From positions 14,504,198 to 14,568,197 of the forward strand of contig NC_087377.1 of NCBI RefSeq assembly GCF_963675165.1: a DNA stretch of 64,000 nt, read 5' to 3'. The number at the start of each line of letters is the position of its first letter. Position 1 is the stretch's first letter. This document shows, in pieces, positions 33,008 to 44,413 of this stretch. The DNA is from Halichondria panicea. Lineage: Eukaryota > Porifera > Demospongiae > Suberitida > Halichondriidae. The notes under the pieces are model-generated. The model made no database searches. It saw only the letters and a program-made list of their open reading frames with translations, and had not been told where the DNA came from. The position numbers and the translations under genes are program-made.

Positions 33008-36000
33008 TGTAGTCAGGCTGCTACAGCTGCTCAAGGATCAATGAAGTGGCAAGTAAGAGTTTCTATAGACTTCTAGTCATAGATTTTAATTCGTGGATTT
33101 ACAAAATAAAGCTTCGTTCTCGAGTTATGCCTAGTTTTGCTTACTTGGAATGCCATTGCAGCCTTTTCAGAGGAGCACGCAGCCAAACTTGTTCACCGAG
33201 TGTTGCTACTCTATATACTTAGTACTTAGCTCTGCAATAGAACGCTATAGCTATTGGTAGCTGCAAGAGTGAGAAGAGAGCTGCAAGGCTCTGCTGATGC
33301 ATCCATTATAATTTTAGACTTGAAGTTTTTGCATCGATAGTTTTTAACAACAATCGTGGTCGATCATTATCCACTCTTTGAGTTTGCATGCAGCAAAACA
33401 AAAATGTTCATCATGATATAATGTGTGTATATAGAAGCTTTATGTTATGTAGCTTTGGCATCTCCACCGAGGCATCAGCATCTGCGGTGCTTTCATTGTC
33501 TCATTAAACACATTTAGGGTAATGTAACCTTATAATTATGGTATATGACCTCCCAATAAAAGAAACCTCTGAATAGCGGGCATAACCTCTTGCACCAACT
33601 TGTCCGTTATTCGGAGGTTCCATGGATGCACTGTAATTATTATTACTGATTCACTGTATTTAAGTTTGCGGTTTTACTTGGATGCAGCATGCAGAAATGT
33701 ATACATGTAACTGTGAGAAGGATGACCACAAAACGGAAATCTCCAAAGCTGATAAAGAGTCTGCTGAACAAACAGATAATATGGTCGATACTAATAAGGT
33801 ACTATATTTTGGAAAGCTGCCCATATAACAGTTCCGTTTACATATACAAGCCAAGAACATAATAGCTGTGGTCAGCGCTATATGAGGTGCGTTTGTGTCA
33901 AAACTGTGTAAAAGTGAGACATAATTATATATATGTCCATGGGTATTTATTATTAATTATGTTCAATACATGCATGGGTATATATGAATGTCCATGGGTA
34001 TAATTATTTATATTATGTCTGTGGGTATTTAAAAATGTTAGTGGGTATTTCAAAGTGAGGGTATTAATTTATCAGAAAGTGCATGATGATACTTTTCAAG
34101 GTGTGGTTTTGTTATACATTATACAAGTGATAGTCATGTGACTGTTACATAACCTGCCACATGGTCACAATGCAAACCACGCCTCTTCACTCGAAGAAGG
34201 GCTGGCAACTGCAGTGCATGCATGTCAGTGGCGGATCCAGACAGGTTCCATGGGTTCCATGGAACCTCCCTTTCACACAAGAAACACTGGAGATCAACTT
34301 ACCAAGCTAGCAACGAAGCTTGAATGATCGTGATCTGTAGTTACTAGTTTTATAATATTGATATGTGGGCAGGGCTCTCTAATGCGCATGCTCATTGCTT
34401 AGGAAAAGTGATGACTTTTTTTTTTTTTATTTTTTTTTTTAGTAAAATTGGAACCTCCCTCTCAACATTCTTGGATCTACCACTGCATATGTGGAGTTGC
34501 CAAGCTCATTCTATAGTGGGCGTGGCAGATTAGCTGCTCAGCATGCTCATGTGGGTGTGATTTTATGATATAAGTGGGTTGATGATGACGTTTTATTCGT
34601 ATCTACAATCGGATTGGCGGTGCCAAGATTCTGGCGCACTCCATCACTGACATGCACACTGTTGCCAACCCTTCTTCGAGTGAAGGGGCGTGGCTTGCGT
34701 TATGACTATGTGGCAGGTTCTGTAACAGTCACGTGACTATCAGTTGTTATGTAACAAAACCACACCTTGAAAAGTATCATCACCTTCTGATAAATACCCT
34801 CACTTTGATTAATACCCAATGACATTTTTATTTACCCATCATCATGTAAATACCCATGGCATGGATATAATTATGTACTATAGTTAATGCACAGTTGCGA
34901 GTGCTCTATGGATATTATTGGCCAAGTGGAAGTTCGATGCTTCGAGAACTTCCGCGAGGCCAATAATGATAGAGCACGAGCGTAAAACAGTGTATTACCT
35001 GGTTTGTAGTTTTTAGCTTCTAGATACCAATAGCTATCGGCTCTAGTAGAGTAAACAATGGAACTTCGAACAACACGGATTTTCGAACGATTTAGCACCA
35101 CGATAAGCAAAAACAAACAGCGATATGCAGAATCTGACCCTACACAAGCCGACTTACATGCCTTAGGAACAAGCTGGGTTGAATAGCAACGTCGTACCTC
35201 TTGCAATGATGACGTAATAATCCAGAAAACAAAAGTGTGTGATAGTTGGAATTTCGGAAAGAGTAATGTATCCCTGAACCGAGGTACTTGCCGCTTTAAT
35301 TAGCTAATATCGAGCTTCCCATCAGCTTTAGTATGTCCTATTTAGTACACAGTAAAAACAGATTCGTTATAATAACATAAAACATCTCAAATAAAATGCA
35401 TCATTTGAAATTTAATGTAGAAATGACAGAAATTTATGTCATTTCTACATTAAATTTCAAATGATGCATTTTATTTGAGATGTTTTATGTTATTATAACG
35501 AATCTGTTTTTACTGTGTATGTAGTGAACATAAGCAACACTAAAATTACTTCACTGCTACTCAAAACAAACAATAAACTTTCGAACAGTAAGTGCTGAAT
35601 CAGCACTTTTAACACCCACGTGGATGGTTGTATAGCAGATTTTTTACAATCATCCACGTGGATGCATGGAGCAGTTGTATCATTCTATGGCTTAAAAATC
35701 AATTATTTTGACCACCAACCGTGCTCTACTACCAAACTGTTCCAAAAATTCCAACCACAGAATAATAGAGCACGGTCTGTGGTTACTACAGTTGTAGATC
35801 CTATAGTCTATGGCATTTGTTATGCCTCGGTGCACATGCGCAAGCGAGGTATACGGTAGTGTGTCTGTCTGTCTGTCTGTCTGTGTGTGTAGACTGCTAC
35901 AGCTGCACAAGGATCAATGAAGTGTAAGTAAGAGTTTCTATATGCTTCTACTCATACAATTTTCTTGGATTTTAATTCGTGGATTTGCAAAATAATGCTT

Positions 36001-37586
36001 CGTTCTCGAGTTATGCCTAGTTTTTGCTTACTTGGAATGCCATTGCAGCCTTTTCAGAAGAGCACGTAGCCAAACTTGTTTACCGAGTGTTGCTACTCTA
36101 CTTAGTAGTTAGCTCTGCACTAGAACGCTAGCTATTGGTAGCTGCAAGAGTGAGAAGAGAGCTGCAAGGCTCTGCTGATGGCAGCCACTTGAACTTTGGC
36201 ATCGATCGTTTTTAACAACAATCATGGTCGATCCTTATCCACTCTTTGAGTTGCATGCCATGCATATGCAAATTAAAAAATGTTCATCATATGTAATCTG
36301 CTTTATGTTATGTAGCTTTTGCATCTCCACCGACGCATCAGCACCTGCGGTGCTTTCATTAGCATAGTTTTTCCTTTGATCTTTGTACAAAAAAACTACA
36401 AATATACGTATATATGTCTCACTAATTTGTATACTACAGTTTTGAGACAAACGGCACCTCATATATTAGTCAGCTGATGCCCCAATAACAATTTATTTAC
36501 CAGATTGCACGTGCACAATCATGCATGCATGCTGATTGTTTCCTGTAAGTATATAATACAGCACTCACTATAATAATATCCTGCTGCATGCATGAACATT
36601 CTCCCCTTCTTTCGTACTATATCCTCTACTTTCCCTTTCTTTGATTCCCCACTATATATACCTCTCTTCCTTTTTCTTCGCCATAATTACTATTTTGCTA
36701 TAAATATTATGTACATGGCAATTCGTGCCACAAGCAGTTTATTGGCCCGGTATAGTAGATTGTGGTCAAGGGCCTTTACATAGCCATGTAATAACTAATT
36801 TATTGCCTTGAAAACCATTTTATGCATATAGAAACCAGCATAGAAACCAGCATAGAAACCTAGATGTTAAGGTAATTTGCAGGTAGTTTAATTTTTGTTC
36901 CGTTTTTGGTGGCTGGATTTACAATATTGTATAGTAAGTGCATCGCATATAATTATGCTGTCTAGTAAATTTACAACAGGAACCACAACCGTGCATGTGT
37001 CTCATTCATGTGTCACTATATAAAAGCAATGATTTGAAGTATTGGGTGGTGGGTGGGCGTGGTCTCAAAAAGGTCAATTTACCCCAGTGCATGCAACATA
37101 CCATAATTATATTGGCCCTATACAATATATACCATATATACTGGCACTGCTATTCGTTTGATCCCAGAGGTCAAAAGGCAACAAACTTTCATACATAATT
37201 ATACAGCATATATACATGTGTATTATAATTATAGTGTTTCATTATTATAGTTGTTGAACTTCAGTATATCAGTGCATGCATGCAAGCATGTATACTAACA
37301 TGCTATGCAGGATCTACATGAAGAGCATGCAGGTAGTGCAAATGTGTCCAATCTTATTGAAGATTTCGAAAGCAGAGGAGGAGGTATATGACAGATTGCT
37401 AAAAAAGAACATGCACTAATCGCGAAAAACATGTGACTGATTAGTAGACTATTATAGTATCGATTCATTTATTAGGAATCCGTGCAAATAATTATTATTG
37501 TATGATATTGCCATGCATGTTGATGTTATTAGGCCACTGTTAGTTGCATACTTGTTTCAGATGAGAACACTAGCTCAACCCGATGA
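30631..37586 (+). CDS. Type I membrane protein, Ig-like/FN3 ectodomain, acidic tail (start not found)
   Basis: Exons 30631-30706, 30767-31230, 31284-31509, 31846-32139, 32354-32469, 33688-33798, 37311-37383 and 37561-37586 join in one frame to TGA, about 461 residues. The first listed exon encodes a leader-like IVLGGLCILPFLSTGIQG but has no ATG, so an upstream exon carries the start. The Ig-like exon (GEHCPGTIRLFCEGV, LRWRYNGD, INCGDPG) is nearly the twin of that at 21059-21516. An FN3-like exon follows, then the same unnamed Cys module (TTCSVSYG), and the helix VIILILLFIIGVVVFCC. The tail of about 75 residues is acidic and hydrophilic, with one tyrosine (EMYTCN) and no Death domain. The 3.5-kb intron before the seventh exon is filled with repeats. 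The last two exons are short and less certain. Confidence 0.72.
32865..33500 (+). repeat. About 600-bp dispersed repeat with long GT microsatellite
   Basis: This copy contains TATGCCTCGGTGCGCATGCG, then about 100 bp of GT/GC repeats (32907-33008), then the conserved core TTTTAATTCGTGGATTTAC and GAGAAGAGAGCTGCAAGGCT. It lies in an intron of the 30631-37586 gene. Frames through the GT run are not genes. Confidence 0.85.
33900..34880. mobile_element. Fold-back element with about 170-bp arms and a nested insertion
   Basis: 34034-34215 and 34660-34840 are inverted copies (for example CAAGGTGTGGTTTTGTTA and its complement, and ACTCGAAGAAGGG). Arm edges carry repeated CATGGGTAT motifs. A second element at about 34229-34484 with CAGTGGCGGATCC and GGATCTACCACTG ends sits inside. 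All of this is in the large intron of the 30631-37586 gene. Confidence 0.7.
35010..35340 (-). repeat. Dispersed repeat retaining the empty target site
   Basis: Read in reverse this matches 6410-6466 joined directly to 10224-10445. At 35267-35275 the target appears once (agggataca on the minus strand) with no insertion. It shows what the left locus looked like before the 3.7-kb insertion. Its function is unknown. Confidence 0.8.
35346..35519. mobile_element. 174-bp almost perfect palindromic MITE
   Basis: The two halves are near-exact reverse complements about an ACAGAAATTTATGT centre. The ends TACACAGTAAAAACAG and CTGTTTTTACTGTGTA begin and end with TA, suggesting a TA target duplication. 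It resembles the palindrome at 40396-40526. Confidence 0.88.
35818..36365 (+). repeat. About 600-bp dispersed repeat, third copy
   Basis: It starts TATGCCTCGGTGCACATGCG, has a short TCTG tract, and follows the same core to TGCATCTCCACCGACGCATC. It sits in the large intron of the 30631-37586 gene. Confidence 0.85.
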
Positions 37587-38174
37587 GGGAGGGAGGTCTT
37601 CATTATCCATTATCCCATTTTTTGATGACGTCATATCTTGTTTTTTTAAGTGACGAAAATACACAAAAGGACGGAGTCTGAACATAAAAATAGACAAAAA
37701 TTTTTTTACGCACTGGCTTTTTGGTGCACAACGCAACTTGCACATGGCACATGGTAAAATAATGCAATGTCGGCAAACAAAAGGACTTTGACCTCAAATA
37801 ATGGCTAACATCAGCAATAATGACTTAATTGAGGAGGTGAGCAAAACCGAGGAGGGAGGTTGATCTGAAACAAGTATGCAACTAACAGTGGCCTTATTGA
37901 ATCTAAAGGCGTGCAGATAACGATCCATTAATTATAAGCCTTTAAATTATTATTATGGTCAAATACAAGACGTGCATGACTGAGACAAATTCTGTGCACG
38001 TGGGTGACCATAGTACAAAAGGATAATAATTATTACTAATAATAAATTTACTATTGAATCCACCCACACGCAAATGGTGGTTACCAGCTAGGCCCTCTGT
38101 GAGCGGGGCTGGGATCGAGGCTAGTAATTCTATTAATATTAATAGGTATAATTATTAGGGAACTTATACCATTC
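37587..38174. other. Intergenic, nothing recognised apart from a short inverted pair
   Basis: The sequence around the last exon of the 30631-37586 gene (GGCCACTGTTAGTTGCATAC, TTGTTTCAGAT) is repeated in reverse at about 37864-37895 (ATCTGAAACAAGTATGCAAC, then TAACAGTGGCC). The final exon therefore lies inside a small inverted-repeat element of about 360 bp (37531-37895). A TAGCCTCG end is at about 38112-38124. Confidence 0.5.
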
Positions 38175-38700
38175 CAGACAAGATGACATATCACACTCTC
38201 TCTCCGTCCAACCACTTAATTTGATCTTTGACCTTATCCGATATCATAGCATAGATCCTATACATTAATACGTGCAACAGGTGATCGAGAGAGTCTTCAG
38301 CGTTAGCTGCAGTATCATTAGAAAACGACTCGAAGGTGATCTCTCGTTCGATTTCGAGTAGTTCCACGAGAAGGATGGTGTGGTGTGTGATGGGGGCGTG
38401 TGAGGGTGTGATGGAGTACAGTGGAACCTCTGTTAACAACCACCTCCGAATAAGGCCAGTTGCTATATAACGGCCAGGCACCCAGATCCCAAATGAACAG
38501 TTTGTGTTCAAAACAACCTCTCAACAATTAAAGGCCACCTCTGTATAAAGGCCAAAACATTGTTCCCCAAAGGTGTCTGTTATATAGAGGGGTTTTACTG
38601 TAGATGCATGGTTTTTGCATGTACTGCATGGGTGAGAGAGAACAGTATCAGTGGACGACCATCACCTGTAGCTGCAAGGAAGAAGGGAGTGATACCGAGT
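38175..38700 (-). pseudogene. Broken FN3 exon copy, interrupted by an element
   Basis: On the minus strand, HAPITHHTILLVELLEIERE and FESFSNDT, then a degenerate second half, match the FN3 exon at 61525-61910. The upstream part of that exon (TGGACGACCATCACCTG) reappears at about 38650-38670. Between them (about 38418-38600) lies a repeat starting GGAACCTCTGTTAACAACC, so the exon was split by insertion and also has internal changes. Confidence 0.75.
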
Positions 38701-38882
38701 GCCTGGAGGTATAGCTATACTGTGCGACTATTTTTGTTGGTGCAAATTTTGAATGAACCACCAAGTTATATATTTCGTATAATAATTTTCTGTTATCTTT
38801 TCAAATTAATACTCTAAAATGAAACATACGAATATTTTTACCGCACGAAAACAACCCGCTATACACGGTATCTAGCCATCAG

Positions 38883-39115
38883 TTATGGTGGTCCTACTGA
38901 TCCATACGCTTGGTTAATGTTCAGTTCCATCTCCTCTTTGGGTGACACCTCCTCATAAACAGGACCAGCTGATGCAGTGGTTCCTACATTGGCTTGTCCT
39001 TCAGCTGCCGGGGAGTACACTGCCTACTTACATATGATCCAGTATGTCAATAGAGCACCACAAGCACAACCAGAAACCATTGCCACAAAAAATTTTACAA
39101 TTGTGCATATCACAG
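38883..39115 (-). pseudogene. Membrane/tail exon copy with in-frame stop
   Basis: It matches the last exon of the 57409-59577 gene: GCACGALLTYWIICK, then TAG where the working gene has AAG, then the tail GPVYEEVSPKEE and a natural TAA after YGSVGPP. The rest of the gene is not present beside it. Conservation of the tail against a dead membrane segment suggests recent decay. Confidence 0.75.
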
Positions 39116-39874
39116 CTGTTCGCAGATATCGCAGTTGACACTAGTCACACTTTGTTCAATAACAGTAGTAGACAACAGAAACAGCATAACACTCATAACC
39201 TAATCATAACCTAGCTTGCACAGAACTCAAGAACTTATATACAGAACACATATAACTCTAGAATGTTCTACCTAGTTCTCTAATGTCAAAGTTCAGCAGC
39301 AGCTACAGTTCTAGAACTAACATTAACTAGAATAATCTAGATGTACAGTCTAAGTGAAGAGTTCACCTAATCACTACACTTGTGGTTTACCACTTGATCA
39401 ATTACTTCCTCTAACAACAGCAACTTCATTGATGCTCAGAGAAACCTTTTTGGAATCTGTGAAATCATGATCAAAACAAACTGGTCGATGGAGATTGCTT
39501 CATTCCAGTCAATATACCTAATGATTATTATTATGCTTACAAGTTGCTCCCTGAAAACGAAAACATACGGTAACAGTAAACAATACATAAATATCGCATC
39601 CTATATGTAAACCACCGGACTGGTATTTAGCTAAATCAAACTGTTGAGTAAACATTGTATGGCTCAATGAATGGTTCATACCCGGAATCTTTACAGCCAG
39701 ATAATTAATCGGTGATTTAAATCCAGCACATAATTATATAGCAGGCTTTTAGGGAATCCTAGAGCCTCACGCATGCATGTTAGGCCATGTAACAGCAATT
39801 AAACTGTTGCCATTCTATATAGTACTAAATAAAGCATCGTTTTTTAATAATTCCGTTTTCGAGGCTATAAGGGC
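39116..39874. other. Intergenic, nothing recognised
   Basis: AT-rich DNA between the dead tail exon and the element at 39875. I see no open frame, inverted repeat or exon similarity that I can support. Confidence 0.4.
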
Positions 39875-41676
39875 TAGCCTCGTCGATCCCCAGGCCGAGT
39901 TATCTCTAAAATAACGCTAGGTCGCCAACTAGACCTGGTAAAGATATCATATGGGTATGGTTCAATTCGTTCAGATTCAATGATTTTCCGTAAAAGCTGC
40001 AGCCGTAATCATAAAAATAGCTCCGTGTTACAAATTATTTCTTGAAGAAAGCTAAGCTAGTTTAATAGCTATATATAGGTATTAGATCTAGGTGCATGGT
40101 AGCTATCGAGTTGTGTCAAACAAGAAGGCCTCCCTCATTAATGAGCATCAGGTCCAAGGTGTGTGTGAAGGAAGGAACATTTTGTGTGATTCCCTATTAG
40201 TAGATGCATGTGCTAACAATGAACTTGGAAGCCTTAGTTCGATCTACTGGATATAGATAGCATTGTCATTCTCTAGCTGTATTTTCAAATACACACTAAT
40301 TTACTATCGCTATAATTATAGACACTCCCATAATTATGCAATCTTTACCATGCAGGCCTATATCAGGAGTACATGAATAGGAGTAAGCAACTACTACACT
40401 GTAAAAAATGATTGAAAAAAAGTGCGGTGGACACACTAAAACCGTCGCATATAGCACGCTTTTTTGAAAAAGTGTGCTATATGCGACGGTTTTAGTGTGC
40501 TCACCGCACTTTTTTTTTTACAGTGTATGTACACCATATAAATTCGTTATTATCTCACTACGTCACAAACACTTGTAGTAGTGTAAACTGTGGTTACTTT
40601 GTGTACACATGACCATGTATGGCTGCATGCTAGGCTCACTTAGAAATTGTCAACAAGAGTGCAAGTGCATGTGCAGGCTAGGCTGAAACTATATACAAGA
40701 CTTAGAGAATAACATAGATAAGATCTACTCAGCTAATATCATCTAGAGAATGCTTAACCTTAGAAAAAGACGGAATTGGCTGTTCACCATGAAATTGGTA
40801 ACTAATCTTTGCTGAATAACATGTTTGATGCAATGCGAAGCAGTTAGCATTGTGTGTGGTGCCGGATTACCGTGTATAGAGAGAACTAAACTAGAGGTGT
40901 GACAAGCTGCTAAAGTTGCTCCATCTCTTACTTGCAATGTCATGGAATATTGCAAGTTGTGTATCTGAGGAAAACAACGTCAACCTTGAGAGACACAGCA
41001 GTAACAAGGGATGCCCATGCACTAAAAGTAGGAGTTTCTTCATAGTCTGAGTCGATTACTTGTGAGTCTTTTGAGAGCTTTATTTCTACCCCAGATGCAA
41101 TGTAACGTAGGAAATCGTACCACTGAATGAAAATTTAAGTATGCATCTTTTCCTTTACACTTGATGTAAAATTGTTTGTATTGATTGCACAGGCAGTCTG
41201 CAAGCTTCACCAAGCCATCATCCTGTTCCTTAGAGATTATATTAAAAACCTGTTTTCTCCAGGGTACATCTCTAGTTGTGGTAGCTTCTCTACTTCTTCA
41301 GTTAATTTTCTCACCAATGCTAGATTATTTTATTCAGTAGCAAGCTTTTGGCAACTTCTATCACAGTTGCTTTGCTGTGTTCATGTTTCTTTGCTTTTCT
41401 TCATTTTGCAAGAGCTAGCCACCTGGACCTATTCTACCAAGTGTGCTTGCACAATGCATGTAATTAACCACACTGTTTTGATTGTGGTTGTAGGCCACTT
41501 GAGATGTGGGCGTTTTACACATGTAGTATGACGTGGCATGACACAGTGAGATAACAACACGTTTGTATGGGCTGTATAGTAGTTGCTTACTCCTATTCAT
41601 GTACTCCTGCCTATATATAGTTGCATAGTGGGCGACCTAGCGTTATTTAAGAGAGAACTCGGCCTAGGATCCGAGT
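39875..41676. mobile_element. About 1.8-kb TAGCCTCG element with nested insertions
   Basis: The left end TAGCCTCGTCGATCCCCAGG with GAGTTATCTCTAAAATAACG is complementary to the right end around 41632-41676 (GCGTTATTTAAGAGAGAACT, CGGCC). It holds a second element of about 1.27 kb, with ends AGGAGTACATGAATAGGAGT at about 40354-40396 and its complement at 41577-41620. That in turn contains the palindrome 40396-40526. No coding sequence is recognised. Confidence 0.6.
40396..40526. mobile_element. 131-bp palindromic MITE (TACACTGTAAAAA family)
   Basis: Both halves contain GTGCGGTG and ACACTAAAACCGTCGCATAT in inverted form, with ends ACACTGTAAAAAA and TTTTTTTACAGTGT. One end of a related copy is at about 29726-29757. 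Confidence 0.85.
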
Positions 41677-41739
41677 TTATTTGCACAAGAGTTCGTATAC
41701 AAATTGTAGCTTAATCTTACCAATATCTGATTCTTTTCT

Positions 41740-42010
41740 GCATATCAGCTCAAATGGAATGTTGCTCCATGTTCCATCCTCTCAAATCCATAATTATGCT
41801 CTGCTAGCAGCGATACTTATTGTCAATGATCAAATGCCTCCAAACACATACATCTTTAGAATGTCCACCCCTTGAGGCGCCTCCTATTGGCCGTTTTATT
41901 GATTACGAGTACACAAACAGGACCTCTCTCACTGGCACAGTGGTGACCTATCATTGTGATAGGGGGCTGTTCCCAAATGATATCAAAAGTACCACTTGTA
42001 GTATAAAAAA
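41740..42010. pseudogene. Sushi exon copy split by an internal inversion
   Basis: 41861-41999 on the plus strand encodes CPPLEAPPIGRFIDYEYTNR and VVTYHCDRGLFPNDIKSTTC, almost identical to the second sushi exon of the 57409-59577 gene. The other half (GGATGGAACATGGAGCAACA) lies at about 41755-41785 on the opposite strand. The exon was cut and one part inverted, so no sushi domain can be made. Confidence 0.8.
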
Positions 42011-42544
42011 AAATCAATTTGGATATTACAGTGGCGTGTCATCAGTTCACTAACCTTTATATAGCCATTTTGATATGTACTCAGGCATTGTGGTTTATGT
42101 GAAATTCAGGCAATAAATAGATTGCCTGAAAGATCAAAGGATTTACTTAAGATGCATCATTTTCATAACACCGAATCGCAATTTTGTAACATAGCTACAC
42201 GAGGCAATATATAGTGACCTGCATGCTCTGTCTTTATTGCCTCTGGTATGCAATATTCTCAATTATTCATTTTATTTGGGTGCCTTTATAATTATTTTGA
42301 CTTTAATTGTATAATGCTGTCCTGTGGATTAATAATGCATTGTGTGAATATGTACTTATATGTATGTACTTAACATGTACTTAACATGTATGCTTGTATA
42401 CAATACACTTGTCCTGTGAGAAGCGAGTATATAACTCTTGATGTATAATTAATGGCCGTGGAAAAGCTAAACTTTGATATTAGTTTCAGAGGTCAGTGAA
42501 GAGGTAATATCGAATATCTCATAATCATTACACACTAGCCATGA

Positions 42545-42780
42545 TCAGGTACAGTCCATGCATACGCCTGGTTAGTATTCAGTTCAACTCTTCTTTGGGT
42601 GATACCTCCTCATAAACAGGAACAGCTGATGCAGTGGGACGGGACGTTAGCTTGTCTTCAGCTTCCGGCGATAAAAACGCCTTCTTCGCATGAGCCAGTA
42701 CATCGATCAAGAGAGCACCATAAACACAACCGGAAACCGCATTAATTGCCATTTCGTTTGCCTGCATGGTTTGTGTTCAA
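42545..42780 (-). pseudogene. Second dead copy of the membrane/tail exon
   Basis: GCVYGALLIDVLAHAKKAFL and later PVYEEVSPKEELN match the tail exon at 57409-57686, but small indels distort the membrane segment and shift the frame after the tail motif, ending early. The expected YEEV motif is intact. Confidence 0.75.
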
Positions 42781-42859
42781 TAGTTAAATCCATTTCCTGG
42801 ATGGTCATGCTGTATTGAGGATTGATATATAGACATGCCGTGTGATCAGTGTATATGCA

Positions 42860-43070
42860 CAGTGCAGGGGTGACGTATAGTTCCACCTGTTTAATATATC
42901 CTGGACGGTTCCATCCATACCAACTACATGCAATAAATCGAAACGTTTCATTATTTTTGCAATGTTCTGAAAACGTTTTCAAGTATCAAAACAACTTTAT
43001 TCAAGGCTGCATGGAGCATTACTATGACTGTCCATGCAGAATAGATGTGGTCAACACATTACTATTGATT
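42860..43070 (+). pseudogene. Decayed FN3 exon copy
   Basis: The nucleotide sequence follows the FN3 exon at 49221-49475 (TCTGGACGGCTCCATC, CATGCAATTGG, GAATAGGTGTGGTCA) with many indels and no long frame. Further right, 43790-44135 resembles 49495-50300, so a whole downstream segment was duplicated and decayed. Confidence 0.65.
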
Positions 43071-43284
43071 CCTTATAGCTTCTTGAACTAGAAATAGGGT
43101 CCATACAGACAATACATGTATACTATCTATAATTCCTTGATATGACTATGATTAGACACTAGTAGATAAGATCTACATGGGAAGTACATGGGAAAAGTGC
43201 CTCAGAGCAGGTATACTATGGGACTTAGTATACCTGCAACTTACTTAGTGTACCTAGTATTCTGTTGCCAAGTAATTGTATTGT

Positions 43285-43575
43285 ATAGTCAAGCATCGAG
43301 GGCAAGGTTTGGGCATGCGCACTAGTATCTAAATGAGTTAGACACTGTTTTGTCGATGTCCATGTGATTTAGAAGCCCTCAGCCACTTGTAGTACCCTCG
43401 CTACGCTCGGGATACTAAATTAGTGCCTTTGGACTTCTAAATCCCATAGAAACCTCCAAAACAGTGTCTAACTATTATATAGTAATTTGAAGGAACCTCC
43501 CACCAGAGGACAACCTCCGAAAAGAGGACAAAAGCTCTGCTCCCAAAGTGTCCTTTATTCGGAGGTTCCACTGTA
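43285..43575. repeat. Inverted-repeat element also found beside the 57409 gene
   Basis: TTAGACACTGTTTTGTCGAT and its partial complement CCAAAACAGTGTCTAA frame GATTTAGAAGCCCTCAGCCA. A second copy lies at about 57110-57355. 43490-43575 adds a fragment with TTATTCGGAGGTTCCACTG, also seen near 33610 and 38440. Confidence 0.65.
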
Positions 43576-44272
43576 CGTCATGCATGTGAAACTCACAGGC
43601 CATTCCTATAGTATCAACTTGCTGAATTAAATCAAAGATAAATAGTAAAGCATTCAACTTTCTGTGTACTTAGACAGTGACTTCGATCCGTGCCATAGCT
43701 AGTGTTCTTTATGTTTTATAGAGAGGTTGAATGTTCTCTAGTGGGAGGGTCCATTATGGTTCAACTGTATATGCATGGGTGGACATTTTAACCGAAAATA
43801 CATTGACCATGGACAACAGCAACAACTGTAGTCTCGTGAATCTCATTTAGCAAACAAAGGGATATTTCTAAGTTTGCGTAATAAAAATAATTCTCAATCT
43901 CTCCAGCTGCACATAATTATAATACATCTCATGCAAAATGACTGGTATACTGCTATACTCAGGTGTCTATATAGTATACATACCCTTTACTACTGGTATA
44001 TAATTGCATACAATTATATATTTCTTGCAAGGTGTGCTGGTGACAGTGGTTCTATAGTATTAGTCAGACATGGAGAAACTAACTGTAGACAAATTGGGAT
44101 TGAGAACTATTTATATATAATTATGTGTTGTTAGTTAGAAACCAGAACAGTTGCATTAATCATTAATTATAGCTTTTGAAGATTACGTGGTTGGCACAAG
44201 TAGAGTAATATCAGTAGAAAATCAAAAAAGATGCTAGATCTTACACGGATCGATGTCCGATCATAGATATAA

Positions 44273-44340
44273 TAGCCTCATTCCCAGGCCAATTTTTCTC
44301 TAGTGTTATTTTGAGACAACTTGGCCTGGGGGCGAGGCTA
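44273..44340. mobile_element. 68-bp TAGCCTCA/TAGCCTCG MITE
   Basis: TAGCCTCATTCCCAGGCCAA and TTGGCCTGGGGGCGAGGCTA are inverted. It sits just upstream of the start of the 44414-49694 gene. Confidence 0.75.
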
Positions 44341-44413
44341 TAGGGTATACATATTATAATTATAATGTAGCCACGCCTGAGACGCCAAATTAAAAACCGC
44401 CAATTACTTTAAA

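Noticed and set aside
32820-33076. Val/Cys- and Thr/His-rich frames
   Set aside because: They come from a GT/GC microsatellite inside a dispersed repeat.
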